DNA of 64,000 bases, taken from an uncultured Pirellulaceae bacterium (GTDB lineage Bacteria > Planctomycetota > Planctomycetia > Pirellulales > Pirellulaceae). Both the position numbers and the translations under genes were made by a program. The stretch's first letter is position 1. The number at the start of each line of letters is the position of its first letter. Shown piece after piece: positions 17,917 through 27,579 of this stretch. The notes beneath the pieces were generated by a model that searched no databases, was not told the origin of the DNA, and saw only the letters and a program-made list of their open reading frames with translations. The stretch is taken from assembly GCA_905480235.1 (NCBI GenBank), contig CAJQPP010000030.1, positions 1-64,000 of the forward strand, written 5' to 3'.

Positions 17917-18873
17917 GTGAAAAACTCAAACCGAATCACCCAATGTATTGCGACTGCTGTCGCTGTGTTCGCAGTTCAATTCGCAACCGCCGGCGTCGCC
18001 GTTGCGGCACCACAATCAAAACTCACAAGCTTCTTCAGCGGACCCGCCGCCTGTGATAGTGGGTGCGATGACGCTTGTGATGGCAACTGCCGTACCGGCG
18101 GTGGAATCTTTGATCGACTCGGAAAACGCGGCTGCAATCAGGTCCGCTGCCCGGATTGCGAAAACTGTTTTCCGGAAGAATACTGCACCTTGAAAGTAGA
18201 AATGGGAGAACGCGAGTTTACCTGCTACGAAGTGGATTACAAAACTATATGCGTACCCAAAGTTACTTTCCCTTGGCAAAAAAGGAAATGTGGCGGATGC
18301 GGTAATCTTGGCGGATGCGACGGGGCCTGTGATTCCCTCAGTAACGGTGCCTGCGACGGTTGCGATGGCAATGGTTGCGACGCCAACGGGTGTGACGGAA
18401 ATGGATGTGGACAAGGATGTGGCGGAGGTGTGGGTTGCCGCATCTGTAAAAACAAAGCCAAGGGCTGTTGCCCACCGGCATGTATTGACATCCCTTGCTC
18501 GCCCTGTGCCAAAACCAAGTCGGTTAAGTTTCTGACCAAACAGAAATACAAATGCCCACAGTGCAAATGCAGATGGGAAGTCGTTAAGCCCGCTCTTCCA
18601 GCGGTTCCCAACGCTAGTCCAATACAACAACCGACACCTGCTCAGCCCGCCTCGACGGTTATGCCTTTCCAAGGCTCACCTTCTCAGGTAGCTCCGCAAA
18701 CTAATAAAACCGAGAGCAACGGCTACTTCGGACAAGCCAAACCCTTCTTCCAACGTATTCCCTTATTAACAGCCAAGAAACCAACTCAGGATTACTCGAC
18801 CGAATTCAGTCTTTCCGATTCCGAAAAGGCCAAATCGACATGGACCGTGGGCGATCTCTTACGCCGACGTTAA
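17917..18873 (+). CDS. Secreted cysteine-rich protein with CDG-type repeats
   Basis: 318 residues from a GTG start. Signal peptide to about residue 31 (VAVFAVQFATAGVAVAA). The mature N-terminal half contains dozens of Cys in short repeats: CDSGCDDACDGNC, then a block CDGCDGNGCDANGCDGNGC (about 145-165), and CxxC pairs (CPQCKC). The middle is Pro/Gln-rich, and the C-terminus is basic (LLRRR). The Asp-Gly-Asn/Cys repeats suggest metal binding and/or disulfide cross-linking. Planctomycete cell envelopes are known to be Cys-rich and proteinaceous, so an envelope role is a reasonable inference, but the family is not one I can name. It ends in a strong terminator. Confidence 0.75.
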   Translation: MKNSNRITQCIATAVAVFAVQFATAGVAVAAPQSKLTSFFSGPAACDSGCDDACDGNCRTGGGIFDRLGKRGCNQVRCPDCENCFPEEYCTLKVEMGEREFTCYEVDYKTICVPKVTFPWQKRKCGGCGNLGGCDGACDSLSNGACDGCDGNGCDANGCDGNGCGQGCGGGVGCRICKNKAKGCCPPACIDIPCSPCAKTKSVKFLTKQKYKCPQCKCRWEVVKPALPAVPNASPIQQPTPAQPASTVMPFQGSPSQVAPQTNKTESNGYFGQAKPFFQRIPLLTAKKPTQDYSTEFSLSDSEKAKSTWTVGDLLRRR

Positions 18874-18922
18874 TGGGAACGCAATGGTTCTGGCATAGCC
18901 GGGGCATATTATCAAGCAGCAT

Positions 18923-18965
18923 AAAAAAAACGCTTTGGGGTTATTAACCGCAAAGCGTTTTTTGT
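18923..18965. terminator. Bidirectional Rho-independent terminator
   Basis: AACGCTTTG pairs with CAAAGCGTT, with an inner GGTT/AACC stem, flanked by an A-run on the left and a T-run on the right. It can therefore stop transcripts from both the Cys-rich gene (plus) and the protease gene (minus), which converge here. Confidence 0.9.
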
Positions 18966-18984
18966 TGGAATTCTAAAATTCTTT

Positions 18985-21720
18985 TTAGACCGGTGAGACC
19001 TCAAAGCCGTAAGTCGACATGTTGCCTGTGATCGTAAACCGTTGGCTCGGTTCCGTGATCGATTCAAACAGGAACCTTAGGTCGACCGGAACACCCAAGA
19101 CGTCTAATGTCTCAACCCGGTTGCGTCCAAAGCCTTGGTTTTCAACCGTAATCGATCCACGGCTGATACCTTGATCGATGGAGAAATTAATTTCCATGTC
19201 GAACTCTCGGCGTGTGAATGACAGGTCTTCGGAGAAGTTATCCAAGCCGAGGAAGAGACCGACATCAATATTGTCGCGTCCGCCGCCAAAATCTTCATTA
19301 ATGATGTCCATACCGTCATCATTTTTGTAGACATAGGTGTCATTGTTGGCGCCCCCCATGAGGAGGTCATTTCCACCATAGCCTTCGAACACATCGTTAC
19401 CGCCAGTGCCTTCTAGTACATTGGCGAGTTCGTTGCCGACAAAGTTGTCGCCGAATTGAGTTCCGATAGCATTTTCAATGTCGACACCGAAAGCGATTGA
19501 AATGGCTCCCTGTCCGAGGAGGTTGAAGCCGCCGGGCCGGAGGTCGAAGTCCGCTCCGGTAAATTGGTCAGACGCATCGATGGTGTCAATGCCACCCGCA
19601 TCCCAGATTGAGTCCACTACACCGAGCGTACCACGCCAATAGTCGCTGTTGTAAACATCGTCACCAGTCGCGGTGTTCATGTTAGCGCCATATTTAGTCT
19701 GCAGCACAGCAATATCGTATAACTGCTGGCCCCACTCGGGGAAGTTAGCACCCGTGTAGGACATAACGGAGAAATTTGCGTTGTCGGTAGCTGCCGGAAG
19801 CACAGGATCTCCATCAAACGGATGACTTAATCCATTAGCATGCCCCAGTTCGTGATTGAAGATCGCGTAATTAGGAGAACCCTTATCCCAAGCGTCAGAA
19901 GGAATGAAGAATCCAGGTGGAATCACCGGTGGATCATCGGTCGAAGGGAAACCACAAGGTGGATCCTGCGCAGTCGTAAAGTACTGGGATGAGTTCCCGG
20001 TGTACCAGCGGTTAAACCATATATCACCGTTAATTTCGCCGGGACCAGGTGCGTAAGCGTAGGCCGCAACACCATTGTCTGCCTCGCAATACGTGCCAAT
20101 ACGAACATCACCACCCCGACCGAACTCGGTCGATTCACTGTCGGCAACTTCTTCCCATTGAACGTTAACCAATTCTTCCATGCGGTCGAATGATTGACGC
20201 GTCAGCGCTCGCATCTCCGGCCATGGTCTAATGAATTCTTCTGCGGGACCACCGCCGTATGCGGGAAAAGTCTGCATGTAGCTGAAGGTCATGTTCAACA
20301 TGCCATTGGTGGTCGGTCGGTAATTCTGCCAGGATCCGAGTTGGTCCAACGAGTCAATGTATTCCGGCTCCGTTCGCACGGTGTGGCGAGTGTAATCGCT
20401 CCAGAAAGTACCATTGTATGCTCGGACGTACATGTCATCCAAACTGCGCTGTTCGTAAACGCCCGTCTTGATTTGCAAGTCGAAGAACTCGCTCGGCGTA
20501 ATCTCATGAATGACGCCGGGCGCCAAAGTCGTCGCACCCAAGCGGAAATTGCTCGAGCCAACGTCAGTGTTTGAGTCGTAGATTTCGTACTTAGTAAAAA
20601 CCGGACCATCATCCAGTTTGACGACCAGATCAGATACGTCGACAAATTCAAGCTGCTGCTTGATGCTGTAATCTTCGGCGACGCCAATCAGCGGCTTCTC
20701 GTTGGTCCGTACTCGAGATGTCGAGACATCACTCCAATTGTTGCCATCAAAGAATTGAAATCGAACCTGCTCAGTGAAGGATCGGTCCGCAGATCTCCAC
20801 GTTAATTCGCCCAAATCGGCGGTCGAAAACTCGTACCATTGTCCAGCATCCAAGGCGACGCCGTTCTGTTCTACGTTTCCTGACCAAGCATGGACAGCTG
20901 TGTCGTAGAAACGGAACCGTTTTAGTGTGTTGTTATCCGCGTCTGTAAACGCCATCAAATTCGATAAAGCAATCGACTCTTCCGTTGCCATATCATATTC
21001 AATAGGAATGCCCATCGGCCGATTGATGTTAGCAGTGGTGAAGCTATTAATGTTCACCGCTACGCTCCACTGCCCAGCCTGTTGAACACCATTGCCATTA
21101 AACCGATCGAAGGCGCGAATGTAGATGGGGTCATTGTTGGGAGCCGCTTCCGCCGCAACAAATCTTGCCCGTTGCAATTCCTCCGGCCACATAAAGTGCC
21201 ACTGTTGAGGTGCCAGTTCAACGCCATCCAATTCAATGTGCCCTGATGTGGGGCCGTCATTCGCATCCAAAACGCGGTATCGCTTGATGGGAAATCCGTC
21301 CGGATCCACCGCGGTTATGTAATTACTCAGTGCCAGCGACTCACTCTGCACGACTGATAAATCACTAGCCACCACGACGGGTAATTGGTCTTCTTGAACT
21401 ACGCCGTAGAAAAAACCATCGACGGCAGGACCCCATTCGCCATTGGCAAAGGCTCTTACCCGAAATTCGTTTTTCTCAATCGTAGTACCGCCATTGAAAA
21501 TCATGGTACTTAGATCTTCGACCTCGAAAGGCGTGTTTGCAGGCTTAACAATGCCATTAACAATCGCCTTGACCGACCCGGAATTCGAGTTCATGTCGGT
21601 AAGTTCATATCTCTCGATCGTATCCCCGTCAGGATCGATCCCGAAGAATACGTCCGAAGAGAGTTCCGTCGATCCCAACAGGATCGCGAAATTTTCAAAA
21701 GTTACGATAGGTGCGGCCAT
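18985..21720 (-). CDS. Serralysin-like M10 metalloprotease with N-terminal repeats and C-terminal RTX motifs
   Basis: 911 residues. Residues 1-~450 contain about four repeats of ~95 residues that end in a similar strand (VRAFANGEWG, FQFFDGNNWS, VRAYNGTFWS), probably Ig/cadherin-like modules. The protease domain carries zinc motif HELGHANGLSH (623-633) with a Met-turn SVMSYTG (~651). Glycine/Asp nonapeptide RTX calcium-binding repeats follow (GGNDVFEGYGGNDLLMGG, about 751-768). There is no N-terminal signal peptide. RTX repeats plus a C-terminal beta region are the hallmark of type I secretion, so extracellular. The ribosome-binding site GGGGAGAGG precedes the ATG. No T1SS ABC transporter genes are in the window. 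Confidence 0.85.
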   Translation of the reverse strand: MAAPIVTFENFAILLGSTELSSDVFFGIDPDGDTIERYELTDMNSNSGSVKAIVNGIVKPANTPFEVEDLSTMIFNGGTTIEKNEFRVRAFANGEWGPAVDGFFYGVVQEDQLPVVVASDLSVVQSESLALSNYITAVDPDGFPIKRYRVLDANDGPTSGHIELDGVELAPQQWHFMWPEELQRARFVAAEAAPNNDPIYIRAFDRFNGNGVQQAGQWSVAVNINSFTTANINRPMGIPIEYDMATEESIALSNLMAFTDADNNTLKRFRFYDTAVHAWSGNVEQNGVALDAGQWYEFSTADLGELTWRSADRSFTEQVRFQFFDGNNWSDVSTSRVRTNEKPLIGVAEDYSIKQQLEFVDVSDLVVKLDDGPVFTKYEIYDSNTDVGSSNFRLGATTLAPGVIHEITPSEFFDLQIKTGVYEQRSLDDMYVRAYNGTFWSDYTRHTVRTEPEYIDSLDQLGSWQNYRPTTNGMLNMTFSYMQTFPAYGGGPAEEFIRPWPEMRALTRQSFDRMEELVNVQWEEVADSESTEFGRGGDVRIGTYCEADNGVAAYAYAPGPGEINGDIWFNRWYTGNSSQYFTTAQDPPCGFPSTDDPPVIPPGFFIPSDAWDKGSPNYAIFNHELGHANGLSHPFDGDPVLPAATDNANFSVMSYTGANFPEWGQQLYDIAVLQTKYGANMNTATGDDVYNSDYWRGTLGVVDSIWDAGGIDTIDASDQFTGADFDLRPGGFNLLGQGAISIAFGVDIENAIGTQFGDNFVGNELANVLEGTGGNDVFEGYGGNDLLMGGANNDTYVYKNDDGMDIINEDFGGGRDNIDVGLFLGLDNFSEDLSFTRREFDMEINFSIDQGISRGSITVENQGFGRNRVETLDVLGVPVDLRFLFESITEPSQRFTITGNMSTYGFEVSPV

Positions 21721-22189
21721 TTAGCCTCTCCCCAAATTTTTAGCAACGAATAATGGCAAAATATCGCCGAAGCGAGTCTTATGATGTAAACGGTTCGAGA
21801 ACGGTTTCTGTACTCGGAAAGCCGGATTATTCGCCAATTTTAACCAGAAATTGGGAAATGAAAGACCTCATCTCTTGTTCCCCAAGCGGCACGGCGACTT
21901 TATCAAATCCCATTCTAATTACCGGGACGCAGATTTGTACACACAAAATGGCAGTGCAAACCAGCTAAAATCGTTCGTAATCTCATCGCTTCATCAAGAA
22001 ATACCGGCATTTCCCGACCACATGGGACAAAATCTTGAGGATGGGGGGGCGACCTCAGCCGTTGACCTGCCAACCACCTCTGTCCGCAGGCGGCGTTTGA
22101 TTCCATCGCTCACAGATTGGCCACGGGTGGCCCATTCATAAACGGCACCCGTTTTTTGTGAGATAGGCCACCTTCCCAGGCGTTGCTGG
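21721..22189. other. Gene-free interval between protease and sthA
   Basis: About 470 bases upstream of the protease gene and downstream of sthA. Short open frames on both strands have no protein character. The supported elements are the protease ribosome-binding site next to 21720 and a plus-strand terminator at 22124-22157. A short plus-strand transcript ending there is possible but unproven. Confidence 0.4.
22124..22157 (+). terminator. Plus-strand terminator-like hairpin without an obvious upstream gene
   Basis: CGGGTG(G)CC pairs with GGCACCCG around an 11-base loop, with one bulged G, followed by six T's (22152-22157). Orientation is plus, whereas both neighbouring genes are on the minus strand, so any transcript it ends must arise inside 21721-22124 or be antisense. 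Confidence 0.5.
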
Positions 22190-23575
22190 CTAACATTTGA
22201 CTCGATTAAAGCCGTTCAAAGCGGCTACTCGGTAAGCTTCCGCCATCGTGGGATAATTAAACGTCGTTCGCATAAAGTACTTCAACGTATTACCCACATC
22301 GCGATCCATTACGGCTTGGCCGATGTGGATTATCTCTGCGGCGTTGGAACCAAAGCAATGTATCCCGAGAATTTCGAGGGTCTCTCGGTGAAACAAAATC
22401 TTCAGCATGCCAACCTGCCGGCCAAGAATCTGGGCTCTCGCCAAGTGGCGAAACTGGGCGACTCCCACTTCATAAGGAATGCATGCCTCCGTCAATTCCC
22501 GCTCAGTCTTGCCAATGGAGCTAATTTCCGGGCTGGTATAGATCCCAGAAGGCACCTCTCCCAAACACTTGATTTCGTCCTTATCTCCCAGGCAGTGGTT
22601 AGCAGCCGCACGTCCCTGTGTATAGGCCGCGCTGGCTAGTGAGGGGAAACCCACTAAGTCGCCGACGGCATAAATGTGCGGCACGTCTGTTTGATAAAAC
22701 TCATTGACCTTTAGATAGCCACGCGAATCCGCAGTCATGCCAACGCGTTCCAATTTCAAACGATCGCTATTGCCGGTCCGTCCTGCTGCCCACAGGAAGA
22801 CGTCGCTACGAATCTGTTTACCACTCTCCAGTTTTAACTCAACATAGTCGTCATCCGCCTGCATCGAGGAATACTGTTCGTTGTGCCGAATCACAATCCC
22901 ATTCTCGCGCATGTTATAGCTCAGGGCATCCGAAATTTCATCATCGAGAAAATCCAGAAGACGATGCCGACTGTTAATCAAGTTGATTTTGATACCCAGA
23001 TGACGCAACATCGATGCATATTCGCATCCAATCACTCCCGCGCCATAGATGGTCATTGAGCGGGGCATAAAATCCAACGAGAGGATGGAGTCGCTGTCAA
23101 AAATTCGGGCATGTGAAAAATCAATATGAGCGGGCCGATACGGGCGGGATCCGGTAGCCAGCACAATGAAGTCCGCTTGCAAATGACGGTCACCATCAAT
23201 TTCGAGCGTATGCGCATCGACAAACGATGCTTCCCCATGAATGACCTCGACCTGATTTCGGTCAAAAAATCCTCGCCGCAGTGATTCTTGCTGATGGACG
23301 ATCGATTCCGTGCGAGATTTCAAATCGGCCATCGTAAAATTAACCGAGACACCACAAGCCCTCATCAACGGCAGACTGAGCACTTCGGTAAGCTGATAAA
23401 TTGAAAACCGCAAGGCTTTACTGGGGATGGTGCCCCAATGCGTACAGCCGCCACCGACTTGCGCAAAACGCTCGATCAATTTCACGCGTTTGCCACTTTT
23501 GGCCAACTGCATCGCAGCCCCTTCGCCTCCGGGGCCCGAGCCAATGACGATTACATCTGCGGTATTCGAATCCAT
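22190..23575 (-). CDS. sthA: Soluble pyridine nucleotide transhydrogenase
   Basis: 461 residues, FAD flavoprotein that transfers hydride between NADPH and NAD+. N-terminal dinucleotide fold [19 protein letters not shown]; the diagnostic [16 protein letters not shown] replaces the redox-active CxxxxC of lipoamide dehydrogenases, as in E. coli SthA. The second dinucleotide motif is [14 protein letters not shown], and the C-terminal dimerisation domain has [19 protein letters not shown]. Cytoplasmic; balances NADPH/NADH. Separated by 64 bases from the oxidase gene upstream and probably cotranscribed with it. Confidence 0.93.
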   Translation of the reverse strand: MDSNTADVIVIGSGPGGEGAAMQLAKSGKRVKLIERFAQVGGGCTHWGTIPSKALRFSIYQLTEVLSLPLMRACGVSVNFTMADLKSRTESIVHQQESLRRGFFDRNQVEVIHGEASFVDAHTLEIDGDRHLQADFIVLATGSRPYRPAHIDFSHARIFDSDSILSLDFMPRSMTIYGAGVIGCEYASMLRHLGIKINLINSRHRLLDFLDDEISDALSYNMRENGIVIRHNEQYSSMQADDDYVELKLESGKQIRSDVFLWAAGRTGNSDRLKLERVGMTADSRGYLKVNEFYQTDVPHIYAVGDLVGFPSLASAAYTQGRAAANHCLGDKDEIKCLGEVPSGIYTSPEISSIGKTERELTEACIPYEVGVAQFRHLARAQILGRQVGMLKILFHRETLEILGIHCFGSNAAEIIHIGQAVMDRDVGNTLKYFMRTTFNYPTMAEAYRVAALNGFNRVKC

Positions 23576-23639
23576 TTATTTCCATTCGCTGCTTATTAAA
23601 TCCAACATCCCGACCCAGCAGTTCCCATTACTAAGCCCG

Positions 23640-24770
23640 CTAGGAATCACCATTAAAGCGTTTCAGCTTTAAAAAATCCATGTCAGCTCGAGGCGTACCT
23701 TCAAGTAATTGCACCAAAGCTTTCCCTAGTACGGGAGCAAATTTGAAGCCATGCCCGGACAACCCACAGGCAAATGCAACCTGCTCGTCAGCCAGATCAA
23801 CCATAAAATGCTCGTCAGGCGACATCGTATACATACAGACCCGGTGATCGTGATGGATTCCCCGAGGACAATTCAGGCTGTGGTGAGCAAAGTGTTGGAC
23901 GCGTTCCAAATCAAGTGGATCGATATCGCGATTTATTTCGAGGGGGTTTTCCACCGGTGTTCCGCCGGAATGCTCGCAGATTTTTGTGCCGTTCCCGTCG
24001 ATATCGGGAAACCCATAAAAATACCCCTCCTCGGTTTCAAAGAAAAATGTGGGACAACCTTTTTCCAATTGCGTTCGTTCATCGGGAATGCGAAACCAGT
24101 GCTGATGTTTGGCGATGACCCGCAACCTTTTTCGCAGGTCAGGCATAATCTGATTGGCCCAAGCACCCGCGGCAATAATAAGCCGTCGACCGCGAAAGCA
24201 ACCCTGAGAGGTCGTCACTTCATATCCTGCAGCGCCTCGATCCCATCCTTCAATCGTAACCCCATCAATGAAATCAGCACCTTGCGATTGAGCGGCTCGC
24301 GCAAAAGCGCTCACACATTTTTCGACTCTCAAAAAACCGGCATTCTCTTCCAATACACCCACATCAACATCGCGATAATTAAAAAGTGGGAAAGCCTTTC
24401 TCAACGCTGCATTATCGAATTCGCGAACCGTTAACCTGTGCTCCTCAGCACTCGCTTTCACTCCCTGAATGATGGAGCCTTGCGAGTCCCCCACCTGTAA
24501 TAAGCCGGTCCGCTGAAACAACGATTCACCCGAGGTTTTTTCCAAATCATCCCACAACTGATAGGTCGACTGTAACAGGGGTACATAATCCGGATGCTCG
24601 AAGTAGGCTTGTCGAATAATTCGGGTTTGCCCATGCGAACTTCCACTCGCATGCCCGATCGGAAATCGATCGAGCCCCAACACCCTCCAACCTTGAGAAG
24701 CTGCGTAGTACATGGCGGCACTTCCGATACCGCCGACTCCAAGGACAATGCAGTCGTAGTTTTTACTCAT
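23640..24770 (-). CDS. Monomeric sarcosine oxidase / N-methyltryptophan oxidase family flavoenzyme
   Basis: 376 residues, family length. N-terminal FAD motif CIVLGVGGIGSAAMYYAA and the characteristic GHASGSSHGQTRIIRQAYFEH block that surrounds the flavin. The C-terminal CGLSGHGFKFAPVLG is the covalent-flavin region, although the usual attachment Cys in MSOX-type enzymes lies in a similar Cys-containing segment (CMYTMSPDEHFMVD). Predicted to oxidise an N-methyl amino acid, releasing H2O2 and formaldehyde or an iminium product. Substrate undetermined. Cytoplasmic. Confidence 0.88.
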   Translation of the reverse strand: MSKNYDCIVLGVGGIGSAAMYYAASQGWRVLGLDRFPIGHASGSSHGQTRIIRQAYFEHPDYVPLLQSTYQLWDDLEKTSGESLFQRTGLLQVGDSQGSIIQGVKASAEEHRLTVREFDNAALRKAFPLFNYRDVDVGVLEENAGFLRVEKCVSAFARAAQSQGADFIDGVTIEGWDRGAAGYEVTTSQGCFRGRRLIIAAGAWANQIMPDLRKRLRVIAKHQHWFRIPDERTQLEKGCPTFFFETEEGYFYGFPDIDGNGTKICEHSGGTPVENPLEINRDIDPLDLERVQHFAHHSLNCPRGIHHDHRVCMYTMSPDEHFMVDLADEQVAFACGLSGHGFKFAPVLGKALVQLLEGTPRADMDFLKLKRFNGDS

Positions 24771-24894
24771 CGTTTTTTTCCATTGTCAGAACGCAACTTT
24801 GGTTCGCCACTCAAAATAACCGCCTTCAGAAACAGCCGACCTACCTGAGCGCCTACCGGATCATGACACCCAGCGGTTTGGGGCGAATTATTGA

Positions 24895-26205
24895 TCACCG
24901 GGCGAACAACACCTGTTTTTCACAAATCGTACGGATGGAATCCTCATCGCGTAAATGCCTTGTCTCGATTCCCTCGGCTAACAAGGCGGCACTCAATTGG
25001 CTGAATCGCCCAATGTCGTAACAATTGATGACCGCCGCTACGGCATAACCCTGCCTTCTTAACTCTCCCAACGCCACCCCATACTCGAGGTCGACTTTAG
25101 AAAGAATAGCGATAATCGAGGCATCTTTCGGCAGACGTTGCTGGGCCTCCGACACCATTTCAAAAAAAGATAAACCATCGGTCTTTTCCAATCGGGCCAA
25201 GGTTTGAAAAATATTCTGAGCCTGATCATCACCCCTGCGCGTGGGCACGATCACAGGACGCAAACGTGTATTTTCATTGGCCATGGTGGCCGAATCTTGA
25301 GCCTCGTCTCGGGTTCGGCGATCCCCCCTCCAACCCTCTTCACGAATACGATCTGCGGCATCCCGGGCATTACTGACCAACCCGACCTGTTGTCCCATCA
25401 GATGAATAGCGTTTGCAATACTGGCGGCACAGGTCACCCCCAGTTCGCTGCGTACCGGTTCGTCTTTGTTATCGAACGAATCCTTGTGAAAATCCAACAG
25501 CAATGTCGATCCGGCCACCGACGAGGCCTCGTACACTTTGCTGTGCAGTTGTCCGGTGCGTGCCGAAGCGCGCCAATGGATGCGGGAAAGGGAATCCCCG
25601 TTTTGGTACCGCCGGACACCGGCGATTCGTGTGGGATCTTCAAACAGGCGGTGAGTAATCACGATTTCTCCAATCGGTCGTCGAGAGGATACTTCGTAAC
25701 CCTCCAACGGAATCACCTTCGGCTTGACCAATAGATAGGCTGGGTTTTGCAAAACTCGGTAACGACGATTCAATCCAAAAAGATCTCCCGTCTCTGCCAC
25801 CAACGGTCCGATTTGATAATACCCGCGGCGCAGACATTTGACCTGATACATCATCTGCAACTGGCCACCCGGTCGAAAGTCCTTGACTTCCATATGTCGT
25901 CCGGTCACCTCAATGCGCGGGCCCGGCTTGGCACGCTCGGATTTACTCAACATGTCCTCCACGAGCACCCAGGCAATGGGTAGCCGACCCGTGTTTTTCA
26001 CTTTGATCGCGACAGGTATTACTTCTCCCTCTTCGGCAACCGTATCCTTGATTTTCCGGGACGCCTCCAAGGCGCTGATCCAACCGGAGGCAAACAGGTG
26101 GCTGACAAAGAAGATTGCCGTTAACGCATAGCAGGCGTAGACAAGGATGCCCAAATTAAACAACCAAGCCATCACCAACATGATCAACGCGACAACCAGA
26201 ATCAT
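24895..26205 (-). CDS. DUF58 domain membrane protein
   Basis: 436 residues. Two N-terminal hydrophobic segments (LIMLVMAWLFNLGILV and ACYALTAIFFVSHLF) anchor it. The DUF58 core has GEIVITHRLFEDPTRIAGVRRYQNGDSLSRIHWRASARTG in pieces, the family hallmark being the R-Y-x-x-G-D-S-x-R-x-I-H-W-x-A-S-A-R block. Its start overlaps the stop of the MoxR gene by 4 bases (ATGA), a tightly coupled pair. DUF58 proteins have a von Willebrand-like fold and are thought to be client or adaptor partners of MoxR ATPases. A transglutaminase or vWA protein often follows in such operons but is absent here. Confidence 0.9.
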   Translation of the reverse strand: MILVVALIMLVMAWLFNLGILVYACYALTAIFFVSHLFASGWISALEASRKIKDTVAEEGEVIPVAIKVKNTGRLPIAWVLVEDMLSKSERAKPGPRIEVTGRHMEVKDFRPGGQLQMMYQVKCLRRGYYQIGPLVAETGDLFGLNRRYRVLQNPAYLLVKPKVIPLEGYEVSSRRPIGEIVITHRLFEDPTRIAGVRRYQNGDSLSRIHWRASARTGQLHSKVYEASSVAGSTLLLDFHKDSFDNKDEPVRSELGVTCAASIANAIHLMGQQVGLVSNARDAADRIREEGWRGDRRTRDEAQDSATMANENTRLRPVIVPTRRGDDQAQNIFQTLARLEKTDGLSFFEMVSEAQQRLPKDASIIAILSKVDLEYGVALGELRRQGYAVAAVINCYDIGRFSQLSAALLAEGIETRHLRDEDSIRTICEKQVLFAR

Positions 26206-27158
26206 CCCGTCGCCTCATTAGAGATGACAGGAACCGCAATTTGGTCCAAGAGTTGTAGAATGATTTGCTCCGCCGTGACTCGCCGTAAACGACTTTCCGG
26301 TTTCAAAATCACACGATGGGTCATCACCGGTGCGGCAATCGCCTTGACATCATCGGGCAGCACAAATTCTCGACCACGCATGGCTGCCAGTGATTGGGAC
26401 GCGCGAAATAATGCAATCGATGCTCGCGGACTGCCACCTAACAGGAGATGTTCATTTTCCCGGGTCTGAGTCACCAACTGCAAAATGTACTGCCGGACTT
26501 TGGGATCCACATGGACCGACCGGACAGCCTGTTGGCACTCCACAATCTGTTTCGCTGAAACAACCGCTTGCAGGGTTTCAATAGGGTGCTGCATTTGCAG
26601 GTTGCCCAACATGTCCAATTCATCCTGCATGGCCGGGTAGCCTAGATGAAATTTCATCAAGAAACGATCCAACTGGGCCTCTGGCAACGGAAACGTGCCT
26701 TCGTGATCCACCGGATTCTGAGTCGCAATCACGACAAAGGGCTTGCTTAATGTATAAGTGTTTCCATCGACCGTCACACTACCTTCAGCCATCGCTTCCA
26801 ATAATGACGCTTGCGTCCTTGGCGTGGTGCGGTTGATTTCATCGGCTAGGAGAATGTTAGAAAACAGGGGCCCTTCGCGGAACTCAAACTCCACCGTCTT
26901 TTGATTAAAAATTGATGCTCCGGTGACATCCGAAGGCAACAAATCGGGAGTGCATTGGACGCGTTTAAATTTACAACCCACGCTCTTGGCCAAAGCCCGG
27001 GCCAGCATCGTTTTGGCGACACCCGGAACATCTTCCAACAAAATGTGCCCCTCAGAAAACCAAGACACCAATGAATAGACAATCTGTTGGCGTTTTCCAA
27101 CGATCACCTTCTCAACGTTCTTGATGATCGCCTTCGCGGTACCCTGTACCTGTTTCAT
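26202..27158 (-). CDS. MoxR-family AAA+ ATPase
   Basis: 318 residues, typical length. Walker A region ILLEDVPGVAKTMLARALA, Walker B LLADEINRTTPRTQASLLEAM, sensor 1 FVVIATQNPVDHEGTFPLPEAQLDRF (shown in the sequence around residues 145-170), and a C-terminal lid domain with GGSPRASIAL and LPDDVKAIAAPVMTHR. Acts as a chaperone-like ATPase with the overlapping DUF58 gene. Substrate complex unknown. Followed upstream by a long gene-poor gap (27159-27955). Confidence 0.93.
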   Translation of the reverse strand: MKQVQGTAKAIIKNVEKVIVGKRQQIVYSLVSWFSEGHILLEDVPGVAKTMLARALAKSVGCKFKRVQCTPDLLPSDVTGASIFNQKTVEFEFREGPLFSNILLADEINRTTPRTQASLLEAMAEGSVTVDGNTYTLSKPFVVIATQNPVDHEGTFPLPEAQLDRFLMKFHLGYPAMQDELDMLGNLQMQHPIETLQAVVSAKQIVECQQAVRSVHVDPKVRQYILQLVTQTRENEHLLLGGSPRASIALFRASQSLAAMRGREFVLPDDVKAIAAPVMTHRVILKPESRLRRVTAEQIILQLLDQIAVPVISNEATG

Positions 27159-27525
27159 CTAAAATTCCGTGTTAAAAACTTCGTTAGTCCCTGGCTCGAC
27201 AGTGTTCCCGTATTACCACTGACCAAACCAAGGGATTCCCCAGCGGGTTGATGGCGAAAATATCGCGGGCATTCCGCATCGATCCATCCATGCCACCGTT
27301 AGACGCCCCGCAGTGGATGTCCGCAAATTAGTATATCAGGATCGCTGGCCGGACGTGGCTCTCCCAAATAGGTTGGGTACACCCCAAAGGGGAAGAGTGC
27401 GTGCCAGCCTGCATGCAAATCGGTTCAAACATTGCCAGACTCTCCACTTTGCAGGTCGACATTACCAACCGGATTGAAAAACGCGGCTGGCCCGGTGCGC
27501 TTAACATCGAACGCGTAGCGGGCTA
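27159..27525. other. Gene-poor interval upstream of the moxR-type gene
   Basis: No supported gene. It should contain the promoter of the MoxR-DUF58 operon (minus strand). Plus-strand frames here have weak coding character and may be the worn-out front part of the recombinase remnant that becomes recognisable after about 27600. Confidence 0.35.
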
Positions 27526-27555
27526 TCTACACCTCCGAAATCTACACCTCCGAAA
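27526..27555 (+). repeat. 15-bp perfect tandem duplication
   Basis: TCTACACCTCCGAAA occurs twice in direct succession. The unit length is a multiple of three. It sits in non-functional sequence upstream of the recombinase remnant and looks like a slippage duplication. Confidence 0.9.
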
Positions 27556-27579
27556 TCGTCTCGAGACTCGGTCGGCAGG

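Noticed and set aside
23751-24434. 227-residue plus-strand frame inside the sarcosine oxidase-like gene
   Set aside because: No motif and fully contained in a gene with clear FAD motifs.
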